Below, piece by piece: positions 15,990-23,876 of a DNA stretch of 40,807 nucleotides. The notes beneath the pieces are model-generated. The model ran no database searches, was not told the DNA's origin, and saw nothing but the letters and a program-made list of their open reading frames with translations. Position 1 is the first letter of the stretch. Each line of letters begins with the position of its first letter. The stretch comes from Pseudanabaena sp. Salubria-1 (GTDB lineage Bacteria > Cyanobacteriota > Cyanobacteriia > Pseudanabaenales > Pseudanabaenaceae), in assembly GCA_023336205.1 (NCBI GenBank), contig JALQCR010000057.1, forward strand, positions 1 to 40,807, written 5' to 3'. Position numbers and translations under genes: made by a program.

Positions 15990-17261
15990 TTATTTTTCAC
16001 TTAGTGGTGGAGGTGGTGGAGGTGTAGACGTAGGTGCAGCAGGCGGTGGAGCGTCGGTCACTGATGTAGGTTTCGGTGAGGCAGGAGTATCGGTCACTGA
16101 TGCAGGCTGTGGTGAGACAGGAGCATCGGTCACTGATGTAGGTTTCGGTGAGGTAGGAGTATCGGTCGCTGATCCAGGCTGTGGTGAAGCAGGAGGTGGA
16201 TTAATTGCTGGGGCTAATGTTGATGCTGGAGGTATGTCTGGGGTCGGATTATTAACTGGCGTTATGGCTGTGGGGGCTGGTAGCGATCGCTCGGCTTCAC
16301 GTTGTTGACGTTCTTGTTCGGCTAGTTTTTGAGCTTCCCGCCGCCGCTCTTCATTTTGACGCTGAAATTGTGAACCTTGCTCTTCAAAGGTGACTCTTAC
16401 TTTGACATTAGTACGCCCACCTTCAGGTATGGTTTGCGGATTAAATTGCCATTTGCTCATAGCTTCGATGGTTTCGCGATCAGTTTGCTCGTCGCCACTA
16501 GATTGACGCAAGCGCACGTTCGTAACTCTGCCATCGGGAGCAATATCGTAGGTAACTCTGGGCGTTCCCTCTTTACCGCGATATTGGGGCTTGGGGCAAC
16601 TGAGACATTCAAGGTTAAGTTGTCTTTTTTTGGGGGGATCAATTGGTGTAGTGGATGCAGGAGGTAATGTGCTAGTCCCTTGAGGATTTTTACCTCCTAG
16701 TTTGCCGTTGATAATGCCGCCAATTACTCCATTTTTAGAACCGTTGGGATTACCGTTAACTTTGCCACCTAGTACAAAGCCTGTAGGGATTTTTGCATTA
16801 CCAAAACCAGAACCAATTCCATCTTTAGAAATAATTGAGCCGCCGCCTTGCTGAATTTTGGTGTCACTAGTACTTGTGGTGAGCAAAGGTTTCAGATTGT
16901 CAAGAGCCGCCGCATCTTTACCTTCATTGAGAGGAGTCGGAGTTTCAGGTGCAAGGGCGATCGCTGCTGGTGCAACTTCTTCACTAGGTTGATTGACGGC
17001 AAGTTTGACAATTGGTTCTGGTTCTTTGGCGATTTCGGGAGTTTTCTCTTCAGGTGTTTTGGTCGTATCTACGACAAATTCCATTATGTCCTCTGATTCT
17101 TTACTCACAGGTTTCCACAAAGTAGGAACTGGAGTAATCATCGCGGCAGCATGAACACAAGCGGAACCGACAAAGCCTATAAATAATAAGGATGCTAAAG
17201 CTCGATTCTCTTTTTTTGACTGGACATCTTCAAGTTCAGATGTATTTTTAATCTTATTCAT
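15990..17261 (-). CDS. tonB: TonB-family energy transducer with C-terminal extension
   Basis: TonB carries proton-motive energy from ExbB/ExbD to outer-membrane receptors. The 423-residue protein has a cytoplasmic N-terminus, one membrane span (about 23-45, LASLLFIGFVGSACVHAAAM), a long proline/lysine/glutamate periplasmic region, and a TonB C-terminal domain at about 212-300 (YRGKEGTPRVTYDIAPDG..., AMSKWQFNPQTIPEG). Unusually, about 120 residues follow that domain: a charged helix (EERRREAQKLAEQERQQ), then a repeat of SVTD.P.SP.P. units and a polyproline end. In standard TonB this domain is C-terminal. AGGAAAG precedes ATG 17261. It is last in the exbB-exbD-tonB order. Confidence 0.87.
   Translation of the reverse strand: MNKIKNTSELEDVQSKKENRALASLLFIGFVGSACVHAAAMITPVPTLWKPVSKESEDIMEFVVDTTKTPEEKTPEIAKEPEPIVKLAVNQPSEEVAPAAIALAPETPTPLNEGKDAAALDNLKPLLTTSTSDTKIQQGGGSIISKDGIGSGFGNAKIPTGFVLGGKVNGNPNGSKNGVIGGIINGKLGGKNPQGTSTLPPASTTPIDPPKKRQLNLECLSCPKPQYRGKEGTPRVTYDIAPDGRVTNVRLRQSSGDEQTDRETIEAMSKWQFNPQTIPEGGRTNVKVRVTFEEQGSQFQRQNEERRREAQKLAEQERQQREAERSLPAPTAITPVNNPTPDIPPASTLAPAINPPPASPQPGSATDTPTSPKPTSVTDAPVSPQPASVTDTPASPKPTSVTDAPPPAAPTSTPPPPPPLSEK
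16051..16194. repeat. Four tandem 36-bp units in the tonB 3' region
   Basis: Units start at 16051, 16087, 16123 and 16159. Units 1 and 3 are nearly identical, as are 2 and 4, giving a 72-bp higher-order period. Each encodes a 12-residue SVTD.P.SP.P. block in the TonB extension. The length is divisible by three, so copy-number change would keep the frame. Confidence 0.85.
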
Positions 17262-17293
17262 AGCTTACTTTCCTATGGCTTTTTCCCTTTTCC

Positions 17294-17722
17294 TTAATTG
17301 TTCTTAGTGGCGATCGCCATTTTGACTCGGGGAATTTGGCGCAGTTGATCCATGATTTGGACGACATCACCATGCTGGACAGTCCGATCGGCATTGAGAA
17401 CTACTACAAGATCTTGATTTGGTTCTAATAATTGTTTGACACGATCGCTAACTTCAGCAATGCCAATTTTTTGTTTATTCAAAAACACTTCTGTCTTTTC
17501 ATTGATACTAATCGTTGCACGAGCAGGTGTTTTTTGCATTGCGCCAGACTGAGCTTTGGGTAAATCTACGGGTAAGCCTTCGGTGCGATTCAGAAATAAT
17601 GAAGAAAGTACAAAAAATGTCAACAGTGCAAAAACTACATCCATAAGTGGTAGAAGGTTCTTGATCTCTAGGGGCTGATTTGCCATTTCAGCCTCATATC
17701 GGCGACGTAGTCTTCTAGACAT
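17294..17722 (-). CDS. exbD: ExbD-type biopolymer transport protein
   Basis: The 142-residue protein has a short cytoplasmic N-terminus (MSRRLRRRYEAEMANQPLEI), one membrane span with the essential aspartate in NLLPLMDVVFALLTFFVLSS (about residues 24-43), and a periplasmic domain starting EGLPVDLPKA. This is the standard ExbD/TolR design. ExbD forms the proton channel with ExbB and energises TonB. Its start overlaps the end of exbB by 8 bases, so translation is probably coupled. tonB begins 32 bases downstream. Confidence 0.92.
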   Translation of the reverse strand: MSRRLRRRYEAEMANQPLEIKNLLPLMDVVFALLTFFVLSSLFLNRTEGLPVDLPKAQSGAMQKTPARATISINEKTEVFLNKQKIGIAEVSDRVKQLLEPNQDLVVVLNADRTVQHGDVVQIMDQLRQIPRVKMAIATKNN

Positions 17723-18371
17723 GTATATTTACCTGTTGATGAGCCTGTAGACGAAGCGATCGCAAATGCTTTAGTTCTAATCGAGTGCAGCATTCATCAA
17801 AATAAGCAAGCTGTTGAGCATAAAGCGATCGGAAAATACTTGCGGCAATCAAAGCCATTACCGCCACAATCAATCCCATCGCAGTAGAAATAAGCGCTTC
17901 ACTAATGCCGCCCGTAACATTGAGGGACTTTGAGCCACCGATATCACCTAAAGTGAGAGAACCAAAGGAGGTGATGAGTCCAGTTACCGTACCAAGTAAG
18001 CCTAGTAAAGGAGCCAGCCCCACAATGACTTCAAAAATAATATTGAAACGCCTGAGATTAGGTAATTCCGACTGAGTTCGCGCATCAAGGGCAAGGGCAA
18101 ATTCGGTGGGTGTAGCATTGGGAATCGATATCGCTTCTAAATAAATACGGGCGATCGCAAAGTCGAGATGTTGTTGCAGAAAATCTTCGGCTTGGGTGGG
18201 ATCTTGCTGATAAATTTGCAATGCTGTTTTGACAATGCGCTTCTGATTCTTTCTGACACGTGACCAAATAATAGAACGCTCGATCGAGAGAGCCACAACT
18301 AAAAATGAGCAAATCAAGAGTGGAATAATCGTTACTCCACCTGCGACTAGGGTATCAAACAGTTTGGACAT
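17715..18371 (-). CDS. exbB: ExbB-type proton channel subunit
   Basis: This inner-membrane MotA/TolQ/ExbB-family protein of 218 residues has an N-terminal span (VTIIPLLICSFLVVALSIER, about residues 13-33), a cytoplasmic domain, and two C-terminal spans. These include the signature region FEVIVGLAPLLGLLGTVTGLITSFGSL (about 108-134) and GGISEALISTAMGLIVAVMALIAASIF. Five ExbB subunits enclose an ExbD dimer. It is the first gene of exbB-exbD-tonB, downstream of the receptor on the same strand. The gene appears intact. Confidence 0.93.
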   Translation of the reverse strand: MSKLFDTLVAGGVTIIPLLICSFLVVALSIERSIIWSRVRKNQKRIVKTALQIYQQDPTQAEDFLQQHLDFAIARIYLEAISIPNATPTEFALALDARTQSELPNLRRFNIIFEVIVGLAPLLGLLGTVTGLITSFGSLTLGDIGGSKSLNVTGGISEALISTAMGLIVAVMALIAASIFRSLYAQQLAYFDECCTRLELKHLRSLRLQAHQQVNIHV

Positions 18372-18399
18372 GTTAGGAAGTTAAGTTAGGCAGTTTTCA

Positions 18400-18458
18400 T
18401 CATACACTAATGAAAATATTTAGCAATAATAATTCTATGTATTTGCATTAGTGTATGA
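18400..18458. promoter_or_regulatory. 13-bp inverted repeat upstream of exbB
   Basis: TCATACACTAATG (18400-18412) and its exact complement (18446-18458) flank 33 AT-rich bases. The block lies 29 bases before the exbB start, between it and the receptor gene. It could be a looped operator or a transcript hairpin. It does not match the classical Fur box closely, so a metal-responsive role is only a guess from gene context. Confidence 0.5.
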
Positions 18459-18592
18459 TAGGTGTACTTTGGGTGTGAGCTATACAGACTGAGTTTCGGG
18501 TATTTTTTGCTAGAATGCTCCAGTTCTCCAGATACTGCTAAATCTAGAAGAAATCTCAGTAGTTTTACCGCAAACTTCTAATTGGATTACGT

Positions 18593-20680
18593 TTAAAAAC
18601 TAGCTTGTAAGCCAATTCGATAGGTGAGCCCAGGTTGAAAAATGCGGTTGGTTTTTTCATAGCTTTGATCAGTTAGATTTTCTAGACTGAGGTTCAAAGA
18701 TAAATCCTTATGCAATGGAACCTTAGCATTAAAATCTAGGCTGAGATAAGCTGGTGAAAACTCGCTGGGGTTAACTCCTGTGGCGGTAAATATCGCTCGA
18801 CGAGAACCACTGTAATAGTTGAAAAATAGATTAGCTTGATAACCATTAGAGTTATAGTTAATCCCTAGCTTAGCCACAGAATAGGGAACTGTAGCTAGCT
18901 GTAAGCCAACTTCAGAAGCAGTTCTACTACTAGTAACCTTGGCATCGGTGTAGGTGTAGTTAAAAAATGATGAAAACTCAGGGGTGATTTGCAACTTTAA
19001 AGCTGCTTCAACACCATTCGTACTCACCTGTCCCACATTTTCCCAACGTCCCGCAATAATTCCAAGGCGATCGCTTAAACTGCTGCCAAAATAGGTCAAC
19101 TGAGCAGTGAAAGAATTGGAAAGATTAAAATCAAATCCCGCCGTATATGCCACACCCTTTTCAGGAATCAAGTTAGGATTAGGCAACCAATTATGAATAC
19201 TGTCAGGCACAAATAGCTGATCGAGTCCAGGATTGCGCTGAAGTACGGCAAAGCTATTGCGGAAGACTATTTCGGGAGTGATGTTCCATCTTGTGCCAAC
19301 AGTAGGATTGAGATAACTCCCAAAATCATTGGTAAAGTTCTGGCGCAAACCCAGCTCAAGCTGAAAATTATCATCCAGTTGTAAGGTGTTTAGGGCAAAT
19401 AGAGCCACAAGTGAGCGATCGCGACTGACCACACCAGTATTCACTCTAAAAGCGGGATTGTTGCTAAAAACATCGCCACGAATGGAACTACTATTGATAT
19501 CTAATCCTGAAGTGAGCTTGTAGGTGGGTGAGATTTGCCATTGACTTTCTACACGCCCACTTAGGGCTTTAGAATCCAAGGAACCAGTCCGAAAAAATAC
19601 TCCTGATGGCCCGTAAGTATTGAAAAAGTCTTGATTAAATGCAATTGTCGTTTTGAGAATAGAATCATTCCCGTCGCCCAGTTTGGTGGTTAGGGTCGCG
19701 CCGATATTGAGCAAATCATGATCGAGGCGATCTCGTTGTAATGGAAATCCAAAATAGAGCAGTCCGCGCCGACTAGCTGTCTTGTATGCATCAAGGTTAA
19801 CGGAATTGCGCGGATCAAGGGGGAATTCGACACTGCCATAGAAGTTGTCTATGCGAGTGTCTCCATTAAACAATCTGCCATCAGCAGGGTTACGGTTAGC
19901 TGCTCCTACGGGCACTGGATAGTTATTATCAGTGCTAAACCGCTCATACCCCAAGCGGAAGTTGACATTGTCTAGAGTACCACCATAGCCAACTCGATAG
20001 CGCTGATAGCCATAGGAACCAATCTCAACTCCTGCGGTTGCTTTGAGTGGTTGTGGATCTTTTTTGGTGGTAAGGTTGATCACTCCACCAAAGGCTTCCG
20101 AACCGTAGAGTGTGGCGCTAGTGCCACCTGTGAGTTCTACACTTTCGATTGCATCAGCGGGAATACCGTTGAGATCAGTACCACCGTGATAGGTACTAAC
20201 GTTGCTGCCAAAGGAGCGCCCATTGATTTGAAATATGGATTGATTGATCGAAAAGCCACGGAGGAATGTACCTGTATGAATATCAGCACCAAAGCCATAA
20301 TCATTAATCGCAAATCCAGGCAAGTTACGCAATATCTCTGCGGCGGTACTAGGGTTTTGCTGCTCGATTTCTGACTTAGGTATGATATATGTGGGGGCAG
20401 AACTAGGAGAAAAGGGAGATCGCTTACCAGTAACTCGTATTTCTGTTTCTTCATCATCATCACCATAAGCTGTTAACTGCTTATTTGGTGGATGTTTGGA
20501 ATCAGAATTAGCAGGCAATAAATCCGCGCTGAGGTGCGAAACCTGCGATCGCATTTCTTCTACTGATTGTCCTGATAGTTCTGCCCTGACTACATTCGCA
20601 AAGCTCCCAAATGCCGACAAAAAACTAGATGCTAATAGTAGCAACTTTAAAAGACTCATATTTACAACTTTACTCCTCAT
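18593..20680 (-). CDS. TonB-dependent outer-membrane receptor
   Basis: The 695-residue protein has a cleavable signal peptide (MSLLKLLLLASSFLSAFGSF ending near VVRA), a TonB-box-like region, a plug domain at about 80-205 (YIIPKSEIEQQNPSTAAEIL, ESVELTGGTSATLYGSEAFG, GGVINLTTKK), and a barrel ending LTYRIGLQASF with a terminal aromatic. This is the usual size for BtuB/FepA-type receptors importing siderophores, cobalamin or other large ligands. Substrate is not determinable. The frame opens at 20680, but the inner ATG at 20659 (MSLLK) starts the signal peptide cleanly and has GAGGAG upstream, so I prefer it. The exbB-exbD-tonB genes downstream would energise it. Confidence 0.9.
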   Translation of the reverse strand: MRSKVVNMSLLKLLLLASSFLSAFGSFANVVRAELSGQSVEEMRSQVSHLSADLLPANSDSKHPPNKQLTAYGDDDEETEIRVTGKRSPFSPSSAPTYIIPKSEIEQQNPSTAAEILRNLPGFAINDYGFGADIHTGTFLRGFSINQSIFQINGRSFGSNVSTYHGGTDLNGIPADAIESVELTGGTSATLYGSEAFGGVINLTTKKDPQPLKATAGVEIGSYGYQRYRVGYGGTLDNVNFRLGYERFSTDNNYPVPVGAANRNPADGRLFNGDTRIDNFYGSVEFPLDPRNSVNLDAYKTASRRGLLYFGFPLQRDRLDHDLLNIGATLTTKLGDGNDSILKTTIAFNQDFFNTYGPSGVFFRTGSLDSKALSGRVESQWQISPTYKLTSGLDINSSSIRGDVFSNNPAFRVNTGVVSRDRSLVALFALNTLQLDDNFQLELGLRQNFTNDFGSYLNPTVGTRWNITPEIVFRNSFAVLQRNPGLDQLFVPDSIHNWLPNPNLIPEKGVAYTAGFDFNLSNSFTAQLTYFGSSLSDRLGIIAGRWENVGQVSTNGVEAALKLQITPEFSSFFNYTYTDAKVTSSRTASEVGLQLATVPYSVAKLGINYNSNGYQANLFFNYYSGSRRAIFTATGVNPSEFSPAYLSLDFNAKVPLHKDLSLNLSLENLTDQSYEKTNRIFQPGLTYRIGLQASF

Positions 20681-20846
20681 AAGTTAAACCAATTGACTCA
20701 GCCTATATAGCGAATTCAGTCTATACAGCAAATTCAATTGATCAACCTTCCAGTATTTGTTGCTTAATGAGAAATGTCAAAAGACAGGCTGTCAAATGAA
20801 AAATTTTATTTGGGATTACATAGTAGTAAAAGAGATAAGACAAATC

Positions 20847-20901
20847 AAACCCCAAAATAAAAGTGGCGGCACGAAGCGCCGCCACTTTTATTTTGGGGTT
20901 T
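20847..20901 (+). repeat. Perfect 24-bp hairpin (repeat family, copy R5)
   Basis: A perfect 24-bp stem (20847-20870 with 20878-20901) has the loop ACGAAGC and a GGCGGC/GCCGCC tip. It contains AACCCC/GGGGTT and is followed by TATGTTTT. It resembles copies R4 and R7 in having one very long perfect stem next to a GGGTTT sequence. It lies between the divergent receptor and FemAB-like genes. Confidence 0.65.
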
Positions 20902-21042
20902 ATGTTTTACTGCCTTCCCAGTCAAGAAATAGTGGTGCGCAAAAAACTATCTAAAAGTAACAATGTAAAATTATTGTAAATAACTTAATTTGTTAAGCTA
21001 TGTATACTAAATACTTTACTTAACATTGCCAAGACTTTCACT

Positions 21043-22242
21043 ATGCTGCAACAAGCTTCCCGTTATACGACGACTTGGGTGGATACAGTTAATAAGGTTA
21101 AGTCTGAAGCATGGAATATTCTCGCAAAACCTTTGGCTACTCCTTTTTTTGAATGGGAATGGCTCTCGAATTTGGAATCTTCTGGTTGTGCGATCGCACA
21201 GCAGGGATGGCTACCTAGTCATTTATTGGTATGGCAAGGCGATGTATTGGTTGCGGCTGCTCCTTTGTATTTAAAAGGGCATAGCCAAGGCGAGTTTGTG
21301 TTTGACCATCAATGGGCGGATTTGTCCTATCGATTGGGAATTGAGTATTATCCAAAATTATTAGGGATGGCTCCGTTTACGCCTGCGGTGGGTTATCGCT
21401 TTTTGGTGCATACTGAGCTTTGCGATCGCGCTGATGAGGTATCAAAAATTTATGATTTGATGCTTGCGGAGATTGATCGCCTCTGCGACAAACATCAGAT
21501 GTCAGGTTGTAATTTTTTATATGTCGATCCCAGTTGGAAGCATGAATTGGAGTCGCGAGGCTTTACGACTTGGATGCACCATAGCTATGTTTGGGAAAAT
21601 CAAGAGTTTACGGATTTTGATGATTATTTAAAGAATTTTAATGCCAATCAGCGCCGCAATATTAAACGCGAGCGCAAATCGGTAGAAAGTACAGGAATTA
21701 ACATGCGGGTTTATACGGGTGAAGAGATTCCGCATTATTTCTATGGCTATATGTATGAGCTATACAACGATCATTGCAATAAGTTTTGGGGTGGCAGTAA
21801 GTATTTAAATCGCAAGTTTTTTGAGAATCTTGCCCATAGCTTTCGCGATCGCCTTGTTTTTGTGGCGGGTGAGATCGCAGATCATCCACAACCTTTGGGC
21901 ATGTCATTTTGTATTCGCAAAGACGATCAGCTATTTGGGCGTTATTGGGGATCTGTTCAGGAAATCGATTGTTTACACTTCAATGCTTGCTATTACAAGC
22001 CGATCGAATGGGCAATTTCGCAAGGAATTAAACGCTTTGACCCAGGGGCAGGTGGTCAGCATAAAAAGCGGCGCGGATTTCCTGCCACTCCAAATTACAG
22101 TTTGCATCGCTTTTATCGCGATCGGCTTAAGCAAATTCTAGTTCCCTATATCGGTGAGATAAATACTTACGAGGCAAAACAGATTCAAGCAATTAACAAC
22201 GAATTACCCTTTGACTTCGCTCCTCCCGATCTTCATGTTTAA
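21043..22242 (+). CDS. FemAB-like (PF04339-type) acyltransferase
   Basis: This 399-residue soluble protein is of the FemAB-like/DUF482 type, a double-GNAT family annotated as peptidoglycan-biosynthesis-related acyltransferases. Family landmarks include TPFFEWEWLSNLESSGC near residue 34, APLYLKGHSQGEFVFD near 74, the central NFNANQRRNIKRERKSVE near 200, and the C-terminal FGRYWGSVQEIDCLHFNACYYKPIEWAI (about 304) with KRFDPGAGGQHKKRRGFPA. The reaction and substrate are not established for most members. Length is typical. The ATG at 21043 has no strong ribosome-binding site. It is followed after five bases by repeat R6. Confidence 0.85.
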   Translation: MLQQASRYTTTWVDTVNKVKSEAWNILAKPLATPFFEWEWLSNLESSGCAIAQQGWLPSHLLVWQGDVLVAAAPLYLKGHSQGEFVFDHQWADLSYRLGIEYYPKLLGMAPFTPAVGYRFLVHTELCDRADEVSKIYDLMLAEIDRLCDKHQMSGCNFLYVDPSWKHELESRGFTTWMHHSYVWENQEFTDFDDYLKNFNANQRRNIKRERKSVESTGINMRVYTGEEIPHYFYGYMYELYNDHCNKFWGGSKYLNRKFFENLAHSFRDRLVFVAGEIADHPQPLGMSFCIRKDDQLFGRYWGSVQEIDCLHFNACYYKPIEWAISQGIKRFDPGAGGQHKKRRGFPATPNYSLHRFYRDRLKQILVPYIGEINTYEAKQIQAINNELPFDFAPPDLHV

Positions 22243-22246
22243 TACC

Positions 22247-22344
22247 AAATTAAAAAATGGCTACGCCATTTTTTAATTTAAAAGCCCTTACTGGGTTTGG
22301 TTTGCAAATCGCGAAAGTGTGGCAACACTTTTGTGATTTGGTAT
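22247..22344 (+). repeat. Dispersed palindromic repeat, copy R6 (complete)
   Basis: Hairpin 1 is a perfect 15-bp stem (22247-22261 with 22265-22279) with GGC-TAC-GCC at its tip, as in R2. The linker GCCCTTACTGGGTTTGG follows. Hairpin 2 is a 15-pair stem (22306-22320 with 22325-22339, loop GGCA) containing AAGTGT/ACACTT, in which two of the pairs are G-T. GGTAT follows. The two G-T pairs are stable only as RNA, which hints that the structure works in a transcript. Confidence 0.75.
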
Positions 22345-22346
22345 AA

Positions 22347-22714
22347 AAGTTTATTTTTTACTACATCCACAACCTGATCGCACTTCACATCAACAAATCC
22401 ATTTTTGATTTTTTGTCCTGTACTAAGGTTAATGAGACAAATAGCACAAAGCTATCACAGACGACAAAAAAGCTATCATTAATAATCTCTGCATTATCAA
22501 TGATAGCTTTTTGTCTTAATTCCTATCCACTCCCATAAAATATGGGAGTAGCTCACTTGAGCTCACGCCCCTCGAAGAGTTATGGAGCGTATAGGTATCG
22601 CATTGTGCTCACTGTAGCAATCTAGAGGGCATTCTTGATTTTTTAAATTAAGATTATAGATATTTTAAATCTATAAATTTACTATCCGATTACGCTAACA
22701 TTTTAAACTAAATC
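22347..22714. other. Gene-free stretch with hairpins, possible RNA
   Basis: No protein gene is visible. A long hairpin pairs GAC-A6-GCTATCATT (22463-22480) with its complement ending GTC (22499-22515), with one bulged A. A 9-bp perfect hairpin ACTCCCATA/TATGGGAGT follows (22529-22549), then TGAGCTCA and GCCCCTC...GAGGGC. It does not fold as a tRNA by eye. It could be the structured end of a transcript or a small RNA, but no family was recognised. Confidence 0.4.
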
Positions 22715-23734
22715 CGCTCATGTAGGTAAATAGGTGGAAGGAGGAAAAAGAAGACGACGCAGGAAGTCAAAATCAATCCAACGTAGATTGTAAGCCCACT
22801 CGAACATGGCTACATACAGATACAAATACTTCTTGTGAATACCTCGAAAGGGACGCAGAAAATTGCGTAAACCAACCCAAATGCCCTCCATAGTATTGCA
22901 ATGAACCTCACAAAAACCATCTTGATCTTCATCGCGGGCATACTCGCGCTGAGAGTGACAAACGGTTTGACGCTCACGACCAGAAGCAGGTATGCGATTA
23001 TAAGCATCGGATTCATCGGTATAGACTGTCGTGGTCGGTAAGGTCGTTACCTCTACCTGCGGTTGAATCGTGATTTGTTGAGTATTGTCACAGACCTTCA
23101 TGCGGATCTGACCACTGTTGCGCCCAACAGTACCGACAATGGGTGGACGGTCATTTGCCATGGTTCCCTTGCCTTTGCGTTGATTCCCGCGTTGTCTTGG
23201 TGGGTCTGCTATTGGATCTTTTTTTTTGCTCCCTTTTCTCCTGCATTCTGAAACATCTCGTCCATCTCGGCTTCAGCATCGGGCAGATTACCATTAATCA
23301 AATGGGCAAATCCTCGACGTTGGATGCGATGCCGCCAAGACAATAATGTCCCATAGTCGAGTCCTAGTTCCTCGGCTATGTGTTGGGTCGTTTGTCCTTG
23401 TAAGAATCCACGCAATATCAGCACGATCTGACCACAGGTGTAATGGCTTCCTGATAAGTCTGTTCCTGTAAAAATGTGAAACACTTTCCCACATTCCCGA
23501 CACTTATATTTGACGATTGGTGTACGTTGGCGATCGTGTGGCGCTTGTCCTGCTGGTATTGCGTGTCCACTTGGACAATGCAAACCCTTTGGATGCAGGA
23601 TCTTTAATAACCATTCATAGCACGCTTGTTCATCTAACAATTCGGTCAGGGGAAATTTGATCATGGCATCTCTATCGATTTATGAAAATGACTTCCTCCT
23701 ATTTTGCCATTTCACCTACTTCCCCATATGAGCG
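22715..23734 (-). mobile_element. IS1595-family element, copy B
   Basis: The element is 1020 bp, in the same orientation as copy A 8.4 kb upstream and differing by a single base by eye. The ends again read CGCTCATG... and ...ATGAGCG. The flanks (ACTAAATC left, AAAAGTTA right) show no target duplication. It ends 142 bases before the copper ATPase start, so it may have replaced or moved that gene's promoter region. Confidence 0.88.
22718..23664 (-). CDS. IS1595 (ISXO2-like) transposase, probable -1 frameshift, copy B
   Basis: The two frames (23664-23209 and 23161-22718) encode the same proteins as copy A, and the A9G run is preserved. Zinc-ribbon and first catalytic motifs are in frame 1. VYTDESDAY and NTMEGIWVGLRNFLRPFRG are in frame 2. 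Two near-identical copies with the same unusual frame arrangement show that this configuration was present in the copy that last transposed. Confidence 0.8.
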
Positions 23735-23876
23735 AAAAGTTAACAAATAAGACTTCCGCATATTAACAAGAGAACCCAAGTTTCTTGATACATATCTAAT
23801 CATAACTTCTTGAGAAAATAAAGATTGTAAGACTTGAATCGCCAGTACTCTATAAATTAAGAGAAAAGAGAAAACA

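Noticed and set aside
18400..18458. Fur box upstream of exbB
   Set aside because: The AT-rich centre does not match the Fur consensus well enough. Only the inverted repeat itself is reported.
22560..22640. Possible tRNA or known small RNA
   Set aside because: By eye it does not form a cloverleaf and lacks the T-loop consensus. The Yfr1 core motif is also absent.
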